A DNA stretch of 64,000 bases from UBA2287 sp037442025 (GTDB taxonomy: Bacteria; Bacteroidota; Bacteroidia; Bacteroidales; Tenuifilaceae). The position numbers and the translations under genes are program-made. The stretch spans positions 1 to 64,000 of the forward strand of contig JBBIRB010000008.1 in assembly GCA_037442025.1 (NCBI GenBank). Direction: 5' to 3'. The notes under the pieces are model-generated. The model was not told the origin of the DNA, made no database searches, and saw only the letters and a program-made list of their open reading frames with translations. Below are positions 19,401 to 29,444 of this stretch, piece after piece (within the stretch, counting starts at the first letter, position 1; every line of letters begins with the position of its first letter).

Positions 19401-22400
19401 CCCAACCTACGGCCAGTTTAGGAGGTAACATTGTTAGTCAAACTAACGTTTCTTGTTTTGGTGGAAACGATGGGGGGGTTACTGTTGCTGGTAACGGTGG
19501 AACCTCGCCCTACCAGTTTAGTTTCGGTGGTGGACCTTTTCAACCATCGGGATCATTCACTAACCTTTCAGCAGGTACCTACAATATTACCATTCGCGAT
19601 GCCAACCTATGTACTTTTAACTTACCTGTTACAATTACCCAACCCGCAACAGGTCTTACAGGTTCAATCGCAAGCCAAACAAATGTTCTGTGCTTTGGCA
19701 ATAGCAACGGTTCGGTTACTGTAGCAGGCAGCGGTGGAACTTTGCCCTACCAATTCAGTATTGATGGAGGAGCCTACCAAGCATCGGGCTCGTTCAGCGG
19801 ACTTGCTGCAGGCCCTTATACCATTACCATTCGCGATGCTAACCTTTGTACGTTTAATGTTCCTGTAACCATTACCCAGCCAGCAGCTATTTCCATTGCA
19901 AGTGTTGTTGTTTCGCATGTCGACCAGTGTTTTGGCGACACTAATGGTTCAATTCAGGTTACTGCTAGTGGTGGAACACCAAATTATACTTATACCTTAT
20001 ATAATGGGCCTACTCTGTTAGGAAGCCAAAATCCGGTTCATCCTGCTCCAGCACTGTTTAGTGGCTTGGGCGCAGGTACAAACTATAGGGTTGTTGTTAC
20101 CGACAATAACGGATGCCCATCAGCTGAACAAACGGGTATTACAATAACTCAACCCGCCGAACTGATAATAACCGGTATTGATGTTACTGAAATTACCTGT
20201 AACGGCTACAACGATGGTACTATAACCGTAAACGCAACAGGCGGTACGCCTGCTTACCAGTATTCAATCGACGGATCATTCCCCTTTGGTACCTTCCAGG
20301 CAAGCAATGTATTCACCGTTGGTGAAGGTGGTTACGATGTGTTTGTGCGCGATGCCAATGGCTGCGAAACAGGCTGGCCAGTTCAGGTTGTACTTACCAA
20401 CCCCCCTGCAATTGCCTTCAGTTTCAGTATCGACCCCATTACTTCATGTAACGGAGCCAATGAGGGACGTATTACCATTTCGAATGTAAGCGGTGGTTCT
20501 GGAAACGGCTACGAATACTCTATTTACGAACCTCCTGTTTGGGGAACAGCCACTGTATTCAACAATCTCCCCGGGGGGCCAACTAACCCCTATTATATAA
20601 GGGTACGCGATTCGAAGGGTTGTATTGAAACAGCCAATAATGGGAATCCTGTATTCATTAATCAACCTTCGCCAATAACATTCGACATTGTAAACATAAC
20701 CCAAGTTACTGGCTGTTGGTACAATACCAATGGTAGTTTTAGAGTGCAAAACGTGCTGGGCGGTACGGGTACCAAGCAGGTAAGCATCGATGGTGGAACC
20801 ACATGGTTTGCAGTTCCTAGAACTTTTACAAACTTGGGTGTTAATGTATATACAGTTACCGTTCGCGACGCTAATAATTGCCAAGTTAGCCGGGTGGTTA
20901 ACTTAACTGGCCCACCTGCAATTGTCATTAATACTTTGGTTACAACCAACGTTACTTGTTTTGGCGGAGCCAATGGCACTATTACTGTAACCGCTTCGGG
21001 TGGAACAGGTGCTCTGCAGTACTCTATTAACGGTGGTGCTTATCAGGCTTCAGGCTCGTTTACCGATTTAACGGCAACCACTCATGTTGTCCGAGTGCGC
21101 GATGCCAATGGCTGTGTATTACAGCAGGATGTTGTAATAACCCAGCCCCCCGTGTTGGTTTTAACTACACAAACGGCAACTAATATAACTTGTAATGGTC
21201 TTACTAATGGAACCATTACCCTGGCTGCTTCTGGTGGTGTTGCCCCATATGAATATAGTATTACTGGAACGCCCCCCTTTACCAGCACCACTGGATTATA
21301 CACCAATTTATCTGCTGGCAGTTATCCTGTACTTGTTCGCGATGCCAATGGTTGCTTGCTATTCGGGAGCACGCTGGTTATTAACAACCCGCCAGTAATT
21401 TCAATAAACAGCCAAGGATTTACGAACATTCTATGTTTCGGAGGAACTGGAAGCATTACCGTTACTGCTACTGGTGGTACAGGTACCCTGACCTATATTC
21501 TGAAAAATAGTTTGAATGTAGTTGTTTCATCAAATACTACCGGAGCCTTTACAGGATTAACTCAGGAAACCTATACGGTTGAAGTAACCGATATTAACAG
21601 CTGTGGCCCCGTTACTGCAGGGCCTTTCGTTATAACCCAGCCAGCTCAACTTCAAATTACCGGGTCATTGTTCACTCAAATAACCTGTTTCAACAGCAAC
21701 AATGGAACTATATCTGTAACATCAACTGGAGGGACTGGCCCCATTCAGTACATTCTACTCGAAAGCGGGAACCCGCTTTACTCTCAAATTGACAATGGGC
21801 TATTTACCGGACTTGCCCAGGGTGTTTACACTGTAAATGTAGTAGATGCTAATAACTGCGGGCCTGTTACTGCGGGGCCATTCAATATTGTTAACCCAGC
21901 GGCCCTTGCTCTTTCTACGAACGTTACCAATGTCAGCTGTTCATTTTCTGGAAATAATGGTCGTATAAGTGCCATGGGAACAGGTGGCACAGCACCTTAT
22001 TCCATCATTCTTTATCAGGGCGGTGTTCCCATTGCCAATGCTACAGGAATTGCTGAAGGCAACTGGTTTGATTTTAATGGTCTCGGTGGTGCCGTAAATT
22101 ATGCGGTAGAAATTCGCGATGCCAACTACCCCACATGTCCTTCGGTAACATCAGGTTTACTCACGCTTATTGTTCCTGCACCCTTAGCTATAGGTGCACC
22201 CATCATTCAAAACCCAAGTTGTATTGGGCAGTCCGACGCTACAGTTACCATTCAGGCATCTGGTGGTACCCTATCCTATACCTATATATTATACACCAAC
22301 TTGGGAGTTCAGGTTGGGGCTTCAATTGTTACTGCCAATACCAATCCTGTTCAGTTTGCTGGCATTGCAGCTGGAACCTACTACGTATCGGTTAACGATG

Positions 22401-25400
22401 CTAATGGTTGCGGTCCCGTAAACACCAGCAACTTTACCATTAGCAACCCAGCACCAATCATTTTCTCAGCCTTTAAAACCGACATGGATTGCTACGGGGG
22501 TCCGGGCAATGGAACAGGACAAATCTTCTTTAATGTCACATCAGGCGGCACCGCTCCTTTCATGTTCTCAGTAAATGGCGGAATGACATTTACCAGCAGC
22601 AATCCTGTTACTGGGCTAAGTGGCGGTAATTATACCGTTATGGTTCGCGATGCCAATGGTTGCTTATCGGCTACTCAAACGGTTAATATTTTCGAACCCG
22701 ATGAGCTGACCCTTAGCCTGCAAGGCTTCGATGTTTCGTGTAATGGAAGCACCAATGGTCGCATTATTGCTACCTCTACAGGTGGAACATTCTCAGTTAC
22801 CTCTCCAAAATTGTATCAACTCGATGGTTCCGGTTCGTGGCAAACTTCAAATATTTTCAATAATGTTTCTGCCGGTTGGCACTCGGTTACTGTAGTTGAC
22901 GCTAAGAACTGTATGGTAACTGAAAATATTTTCATTGCAGAGCCTTTACCTATAAGTATTGTTTCAACCAGTTTTACCAATCCAACATGTAGTAGTTACG
23001 GTACAATTACGGTAGTAGCCAGCGGTGGAACGGGAACGCTTACTTACACATTGCAACCAGGTGGTGCAAACAACACAACCGGATTATTTACGAACCTCGG
23101 AGGCGGCACTTACACTATTCAGGTGTCCGACCAGAATGGGTGCGGTCCGGTTACTACTTTACCTATTACACTTGCCTCGCCAAGTACAATATCCATTAAC
23201 AATATTATTATTACCGATGCAACGGGTTGCTTTGGCAGTACCAACGGTAGCATTGAGATTATTGCTTCGGGAGGAACTGGCACTTTGACCTATTCAATAG
23301 ATGGCGGAGCAAACACGTTCCTAACCAATGTGTTTACAAACCTTGCTCCCAACAATTATGTAGTGGTTGTTAACGACGATGCCAACTGCCCACAGGCTAT
23401 GCCTGTGAGTGTGGGTGGACCAGCTCAAATAACTTATAACATTCTGGTTGAAACCCCCGAAAACCCTTCGGGCGCAGCAAACGGAACTATTCTGGTTGAA
23501 GGTTTTGGTGGCACTGGCCAACTGACCTACACGCTTTGGGAAAACACTCTCGGCCTTGTTGCCAGTAATACCAATGGTTTGTTTGAGAACCTTACAAACG
23601 GAACCTACTGGGTTGTTATATCCGATGAAAATAGCTGTGAGGTAACAACTCGCCTCATTATTCTAGCAGGGCTAAATATTACAGTTGTGTATACTAATGT
23701 TTCCTGCAATGGGGCAAACAATGGTACAATTAATATAACCATAAACAGCGGTACGCCTCCATATTCCATTACATGGACCGGACCTTTGGGGACACTACCC
23801 GGTTTTGCCAATCAAACCTCTTTGAGCAACTTACAGCCCGGCTTGTATACTGCTTACATTATGGACTCTGGCGGACTCGATGCAACTGTATTTGTTGATA
23901 TCACAGAACCACTTCCTTTGAACATTCTGGCCCCAATTGTTGTTTCACCCAGCTGCAATTCCCTGCAGGGAGGAACCAATAACGGAAGCATTATTGTTGA
24001 GGGTACAGGTGGAACGCCCCCGTACAGCTATGTTCTCAGGGATATTAACGGGCTTCCAATAGCCCCATCGGGAATTGGCGTTTACACCAATTTGTGGGCC
24101 GGAAGCTACGCACTTACTGTAACTGATGCAAATCTGTGCCAGTTTGTAACTGCAATTAATATTGCTGAGCCCGCTGCCATTACTTACGACCAGCCCATAG
24201 TTATCCACCCAACCAGCCATACGGCAAGCAATGGCAGTATTTCCGTTACTGCAATTGGTGGCACTGCTCCCTATACATATACATTGCTGCCAGCAAACAT
24301 ATCGAACGCTACAGGATTGTTTACCGGCTTACCTTCGGGTGTTTATCAGGTGGTGATTTCCGATGCCAATTCATGCTCTGTTACCATTACAAATATCCGC
24401 TTAACTGGAATAACCGTAACCCTAACCCCGCACCATATTACCTGTTTTGGTTCGAACAACGGTTGGATTAATGTTGAATTACAGGGTGTTGTACCACCAG
24501 TAACCATAACCCTTTTCTGGGTTGATGGAGGTATCCCGATCACAAACGGAGGGCTTTCTGAGAGCGAAAAAGTACTTGGCCCAGGCACATACATTGTAAC
24601 AGTAACCAGCGGTGGCAATATCATTTCAACACAAATTGAAATTCTTGAGCCCGCAGACATTTCGGCAAATGTAATTTATGTTGAAAATCCGGGTTGTTTC
24701 GGTGCTGAAACCGGTTTCGTAATTTTCGACATAACTGGTGGAACTCCGTTTGCTAATGGTTATGATATCACCTGGTCTGGAGGAAGTGCGCGTGGCTTTG
24801 TAGCACAACCCTTAGGTGCTGGTACTTACAACTTCACAATTTCCGATGCCAATGGTTGCCAATTTGTGGTTCCCGATGAAGTTATAATAACTGCTCCTAC
24901 ATCAATGACACTTGAAAGCCTAACCTTCTTCGACCTTACCTGTTACCAGAATAATTCGGGCTACATTTCGATGCTTGCTTCGGGTGGTGCTGAACCTTTG
25001 GTTTACACAATCGATGGCCCAGGCGGAGTAATTTCCAATGGTTCGGGAGTATTCAACAATCTGGCTGCAGGCACTTACTACCTGTTAATTGAAGATGCAA
25101 ACGGCTGCCAGTACCCATTTGAAAGTGGCAATAATATGGTTGTGCTTGCACAGCCCGACCAAATAGTTATAACACCTATTACTACTAGTCTTCCTGAATT
25201 TAACTGCCATTACTCCACTCCTTTGCCTGAGTTCCAGATGTCAGTAACTGGCGGTACACCTAGCTATACCTTCCAGTGGAGGAGAGGTGCAACGCAGCTA
25301 GACCAATTCACCAGAAACCTGATATTGCCAACTCCTGGAACCTATACCCTGGAAGTGACCGACAGCCAAGGCTGCGTTGCATCCGAAACTATTATTATTC

Positions 25401-26599
25401 CTGGCCCAGATCCGATTACATACGTGTGGACCTTTACAGAGGCTAACTGCCGCATAGCACCATTTGGCGATGTAGGAAGTATTCAAATTACTAATGTAAC
25501 CGGTGGTAACGGAACCTTTACTCTTCCAACGGGTAATGACTTCCAGATTCGCTGGCCAAGTTTAGGTAACGATTTTAACAACGTTTGGTCAATATCCAAC
25601 CTGCAATCGGGTGGCTACAGCGCAGTGGTTACCGACCAAAAAGGATGCGTTGATAATGTTACCTTTACGGTTCCTTACAATTTAGCAAATGCTTTTGTGG
25701 TTGATGTGTTAAAACCCCAAACGAACTACTGTTACGATGCTACTGCTAACCTAACCTTGGTTGTGCTGGCTGGTTCTATTGGCTCGTCTCCAACAATCGA
25801 TTGGTATAACCTATCGGGTAACAACCCTAATACTTCAGTGCATTCGGGCATGACATACTCAATCCCTAACCTACAACAAAGCCAAATTGTACATAGGGTT
25901 GATGTGGTTAGTTCTGTTGGTTGTTTGGAGCAAGCACTCGATACAATTAATGTGTATCCTCCAATTAGGCCGTTCATAAACCCCGATACACACCCGTTTA
26001 TACAAACCGACAACCTGTTTGGCGACCCAACTGTTATTTCAGTACTTGCCGATACACAGTACGATGTGGAGGTTTCGGTGCAAACCCCTGGAATATATAC
26101 ATACCTCTGGACTCCAAGTTTGTTCTTCGAAGCGGCAAGTCAGAACAACCCAATCATGACATACCTAACTGGTTTTTATGAGCCTTACCTAACAGGCACC
26201 ATTTTTAACCCAAGTACGGGAAGGAATGAAAAGTATATTCCAATAAAAACCTATGTTTCTGACGAATATGGTTGTGTCGACTCGCTCCTGCTGAAAGCCA
26301 GAATTCTGAATAAAATTGTTATCCCCAACGTGTTTACCCCCAATAGCGATGGTATTAACGATCGCTGGACGGTTCCTTACGCTGGCTTGTTCCCTGAACT
26401 TGAGATTATTATTTACAACCGATGGGGTTATCCCATTTGGGAGGGCAAGGGTTCTGATGCTCACAGGGGCTGGGATGGTAATAACTCCCGAGGAACTCCA
26501 TACCCCGTTGGAACATACTACTACGTAGTTAAATACAATGTTGGAGGCAATTCTGTTGGTTGGAAACCGGTTTCGGGTTCAGTAACCATTGTTCGATAA
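16402..26599 (+). CDS. Giant SprB-repeat adhesin with type B T9SS sorting domain (split by a gap and a frameshift)
   Basis: One surface adhesin gene that the assembly breaks twice. A signal peptide (MKLILRLTFAVALLAFAKPQLYAQ) starts at 16402. Ig/PKD-like segments follow, then ten near-identical 79-residue SprB repeats (17527-19894) and many diverged ones carrying RDANGC- and GGTPPY-type motifs. The C-terminus is a gliding-associated type B sorting domain (IPNVFTPNSDGINDRW, YNRWGYPIWEG). The frame changes at the N gap 18444-18453 and again near 18578, where one A is missing from CTAAACGG. Replacing 10 N by 8 bases and restoring that A gives exactly 3,399 codons, a 3,398-residue protein, in one frame. 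SprB-type proteins are exported by the type IX system and serve as motility or attachment adhesins. The following PorP/SprF gene fits this assignment. Confidence 0.95.
17527..19894 (+). repeat. Ten tandem 237-bp SprB repeat units
   Basis: Units begin with GS(I/V)TSQTNV(S/L)CFG and end with VTITQPA. Starts are at 17527, 17764, 18001, 18238, 18477, 18713, 18950, 19187, 19424 and 19661. The period is exactly 237 bp except across the gap (239) and across the homopolymer deletion (236). High similarity between units makes copy number in this assembly uncertain. Confidence 0.93.
18444..18453. other. Assembly gap (10 N) inside the SprB repeats
   Basis: Ten N between VP and QPA codons of adjacent repeat units. 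Repeat phase implies 8 real bases here if no whole units are hidden. The other gap in the window is also exactly 10 N, so the length is a filler value. Confidence 0.97.
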
Positions 26600-26635
26600 C
26601 GAATTGAAAGTATAACGATATATAATCCCATAACC

Positions 26636-27544
26636 ATGAAAAGGATTTTAATTGTATCGATAGTTGTTTTAGCAGGCTTAAGCTGCGATTTGAAAGCACA
26701 ACAGTTGCCACAGTTTACACAGTATATGCTAAACAACTACATTACCAACCCAGCTGTTGCTGGCATATACAACTACTACCAAATTCGATCGAATATACGA
26801 ATGCAGTGGGTTGGCCTTGACGATGCTCCCCAAACCTACAGCATTAGCGCTTATGGTCCACACAACCGGCTCGATATGGGTTTTGGCGGATATCTGTTTA
26901 GCGATATTACTGGCCCAACAAGCCGTTTAGGTTTTAGTGGAACATATGCCTACAACAGGCAGTTAACCCAGGATATACGTGCGACGGGTGGGATTTCGCT
27001 TGGCGGGTTACTTTTCAGCATCGATGGATCGAAATTTGATTTGGGCGATGCCCAAACAACCACCCCCGACCCCGCACTGTTCCGTAACTCATCATCGGTT
27101 TTTACCCCCGATGCTTCAATAGGCTTCATGTTTTATACAACCTATTGGTTTGCTGGCATTTCAGCGCATCAACTGTTTGGGCAGCGGATTAAATTTGTTG
27201 ACCAACGGGTTGGAATTAACCGACTTAAACAGCACTTAATGCTAAGTGGTGGTCACATTTTCCCATTAATCCGCGATCTCGACTTTGAACCATCGGCTAT
27301 AATTAAATATATGTTTGGTTCGCCAGTTACTGTCGACTTTAACGCAAAATTCACGTACCGTCGGCAGTTTTTCGGAGGGCTATCGCTTCGCTGGGCCGAT
27401 GGTGCAGCCCTGGTTATGGGCATGACCTACGACAACCGCTACCAGTTTGGATACTCATTCGACTACAGCTTTGGTAGCATACGGAGCCATCAGTTCGGAT
27501 CGCACGAAATTATGGTGGCCTTCCTATTCGACAAATTGAAGTAA
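26636..27544 (+). CDS. PorP/SprF family type IX secretion membrane protein
   Basis: A 302-residue outer membrane barrel of the PorP/SprF family, which in gliding Bacteroidota is needed to export and surface-attach the SprB-like adhesin encoded next to it. Signal peptide (MKRILIVSIVVLAGLSCDLKAQ), then the family hallmark QLPQFTQYMLNNYITNPAVAG with the NPA motif, and alternating beta strands to the end. It starts 36 nt after the adhesin stop with no terminator between, so the two are one operon. A hairpin terminator follows at 27563-27595. SprF versus PorP cannot be separated by sequence alone; the context favours an SprF-type partner. Confidence 0.95.
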   Translation: MKRILIVSIVVLAGLSCDLKAQQLPQFTQYMLNNYITNPAVAGIYNYYQIRSNIRMQWVGLDDAPQTYSISAYGPHNRLDMGFGGYLFSDITGPTSRLGFSGTYAYNRQLTQDIRATGGISLGGLLFSIDGSKFDLGDAQTTTPDPALFRNSSSVFTPDASIGFMFYTTYWFAGISAHQLFGQRIKFVDQRVGINRLKQHLMLSGGHIFPLIRDLDFEPSAIIKYMFGSPVTVDFNAKFTYRRQFFGGLSLRWADGAALVMGMTYDNRYQFGYSFDYSFGSIRSHQFGSHEIMVAFLFDKLK

Positions 27545-27562
27545 AAAAACTTTAACTCTTTT

Positions 27563-27595
27563 AAACGCTATCCTATTGGGGTAGCGTTTATTTTT
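27563..27595 (+). terminator. Terminator of the adhesin-PorP/SprF operon
   Basis: An 11-bp imperfect stem (27563-27573 with 27579-27589) is followed by ATTTTT. Its 3' edge overlaps the next promoter's -7 box. Confidence 0.75.
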
Positions 27596-27596
27596 G
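27589..27596 (+). promoter_or_regulatory. -7 box of the DUF4296 lipoprotein gene
   Basis: TATTTTTG matches TAnnTTTG and is fused to the tail of the preceding terminator, 19 nt before the ATG at 27616. Confidence 0.4.
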
Positions 27597-27615
27597 TAAG
27601 AAATTGAAAAGTAGA

Positions 27616-28413
27616 ATGAAAAAGTTAATGTTGGTTTTAGTGGCAACCGCCCTAATGGTTGGTTGCAAGAAAAACGCAATAATCCCCGAAAAGGATATGG
27701 TTACTATAGTAACTAAAATTTTCCTGTCCGATGCTCTTACTCTTACTGCACCAAACGATATTTCGCTCTTTAACCGCGATAGCATCGACTACTATGCACA
27801 TATTTACACTTCGATGGGATACACATCGGCTCAGTTCGATAGTTCCATTGTTTTCTACACTAAGAACCCAGCGCTTTTCGACCAAATTATCGATAAAGCC
27901 ATTGCCGATCTTTCAAAATTGGAAACTGAACTCAATGCGAAACTGAATGCCGTTAAAACCGATAGTCTTCAGAATCTTTGGGTTGGCAAGGATAAATGGA
28001 TATTTCCTACTGATTCAAAATCCGATACCATTGGCTTCCGAATACCATCCCGCAAACCCGGAAAGTACACTCTAAGCGTATGCCTTCGTGTACTTCCAAA
28101 CGACGAGTCGGTGGAGCCAAAGGTTATTTTTGCTTTCAACCTTAATAACGATAGTACCTACTTTAATAAACGGATTGAAAATCTTTCTAAAGATGGGATT
28201 ACTCGAACCATTAAAATTGAAAATAGTATTTCAGACACCAGCATAACGCACCTAACAGGGGCTATATTACACCATGAACCACAAACAGGAAAGTGGACTA
28301 AGCATGCCGAGGTTTTCTCGATAAATATTTCGTTCGAACCCATAATTGATAGTTCTAAGGTAGCACTTAACCCAGTCCCTAAAAGTAGGCACAGGTTAGA
28401 AAAACAGCAATAG
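27616..28413 (+). CDS. DUF4296-type lipoprotein
   Basis: A 265-residue predicted lipoprotein. The start at 27616 (MKKLMLVLVATALMVGC) gives a good lipobox ending in Cys17; an in-frame ATG 12 nt upstream is less likely. Residues about 20-110 resemble DUF4296, a Bacteroidota-specific domain of unknown role, with the typical IIPEKDMVTIVTKIFLSDA start and the YTSMGYTSAQFDSSIVFYTK helix pair. The C-terminal half is a beta-rich region without a recognised family. It has its own putative promoter and is followed by the HU/SPOR gene. Function unknown; anchored to the periplasmic or outer membrane face. Confidence 0.82.
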   Translation: MKKLMLVLVATALMVGCKKNAIIPEKDMVTIVTKIFLSDALTLTAPNDISLFNRDSIDYYAHIYTSMGYTSAQFDSSIVFYTKNPALFDQIIDKAIADLSKLETELNAKLNAVKTDSLQNLWVGKDKWIFPTDSKSDTIGFRIPSRKPGKYTLSVCLRVLPNDESVEPKVIFAFNLNNDSTYFNKRIENLSKDGITRTIKIENSISDTSITHLTGAILHHEPQTGKWTKHAEVFSINISFEPIIDSSKVALNPVPKSRHRLEKQQ

Positions 28414-28440
28414 GGCTGTGCTATACTTTTCTCTTTTAAC

Positions 28441-28448
28441 TAACTTTG
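28441..28448 (+). promoter_or_regulatory. -7 box of the HU/SPOR gene
   Basis: TAACTTTG matches TAnnTTTG, 16 nt before the GTG start at 28465. Confidence 0.45.
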
Positions 28449-28464
28449 CAAAAACAAGCGAATC

Positions 28465-29415
28465 GTGGATATTAAACAAATAATTATTGAAATACTTGCC
28501 AGTAATAACTATGTGAGTTTGCCTGGGGTTGGCTCGGTTATTCAGAAATACCACCCGGCAAAACTATCATCCGATGGCAAAACATTTGAACCCCCAAGGC
28601 AAGAAATTGCGTTCGATACCTCACGAACATTTGACGACGAGGCTATTGAAAAACACCTTGTAGAGTCAAAGGGCATAAATCCTTCGGAGGCCAAAGCCAT
28701 AGTATCGAAATTCATATTATCACTAAAAAGCGACCTTGATTCGGGCAACGAAGTTTCACTTCGTGGTATAGGCATTCTAAAAAAGGATAATAAATCGAAC
28801 ATAATACTCATTCCCTATACTTCTGAGCAGCAAGCCACTGAAACCCTCGGTTTAAAAAACGTTTCTGTAGAACCCAAACAGAATATAAAGAAACCAAGTA
28901 ACCAAGCAAAATCAAATACTAAGAAAACCAACAGCAGCATTCTAGTTATTTTTATTCTTCTGCTTATAGTGGGTTTGTTTGCGCTTGCTGCCTACCTTTT
29001 ACCACCACTTCGATTCTGGGAAGGTGACCTTTTTGCCAAAACCACCAAACCAAAAACTGAAAGCAGTGCTCCCATTGATTTAAAAAAAGAACCTACTGAA
29101 AATGATGCTCAAATGCCTTTGGCCGACAGCATGAATAACGTGGAGCCAATAAAAGAATCATCTCCCGTTCAACAGGAAGCCAATGCTGAGGTTAAATTCT
29201 ACTATATAATTATAGGAAGTTTCAATAGCATGGAAAACGCTCAGCGTTTTGCAAAAAGGGTGGAAGCAGCTGGCATTACCCCCGAAATAATTGAAGGAAA
29301 AGGAAATTACAGAGTATCTCGAGGTAAGTTTGCCGACCGTAAAGAAGCCCTGAAGGAATTGGGTCGCCTAAGGCACGGTAACCCTAAAGAATCTGCTTGG
29401 TTATTAGTACAATAA
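28465..29415 (+). CDS. HU-like domain, transmembrane helix and SPOR domain protein
   Basis: A 316-residue bitopic protein starting at GTG. Residues 1-120 resemble the prokaryotic CCDC81-type HU-like domains (SLPGVGSVIQKYHPAKL, then EVSLRGIGILKKD), a family related to DNA-binding HU/IHF folds. A basic linker leads to one transmembrane helix (about 159-181, ILVIFILLLIVGLFALAAYL), an acidic periplasmic linker, and a SPOR domain at 243-316 (KFYYIIIGSFNSMENAQRFA). SPOR domains bind denuded septal peptidoglycan, so the protein probably sits at the division site with its HU-like domain in the cytoplasm. Whether that domain binds DNA or protein is not known. The gene ends at a bidirectional terminator. 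Confidence 0.9.
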   Translation: MDIKQIIIEILASNNYVSLPGVGSVIQKYHPAKLSSDGKTFEPPRQEIAFDTSRTFDDEAIEKHLVESKGINPSEAKAIVSKFILSLKSDLDSGNEVSLRGIGILKKDNKSNIILIPYTSEQQATETLGLKNVSVEPKQNIKKPSNQAKSNTKKTNSSILVIFILLLIVGLFALAAYLLPPLRFWEGDLFAKTTKPKTESSAPIDLKKEPTENDAQMPLADSMNNVEPIKESSPVQQEANAEVKFYYIIIGSFNSMENAQRFAKRVEAAGITPEIIEGKGNYRVSRGKFADRKEALKELGRLRHGNPKESAWLLVQ

Positions 29416-29417
29416 AT

Positions 29418-29442
29418 AAACGGGGCTTTCGCCCCGTTTCTA
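29418..29442. terminator. Bidirectional terminator between convergent genes
   Basis: A 9-bp stem (29418-29426 with 29431-29439, TTTC loop) with A-rich and T-rich flanks separates the HU/SPOR gene (+) from the fibre protein gene (-), which ends at 29445. Confidence 0.88.
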
Positions 29443-29444
29443 TT

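Noticed and set aside
17527..19894. CRISPR array or tandem duplication of genes
   Set aside because: The 237-bp repeats are in-frame protein repeats with no spacers.
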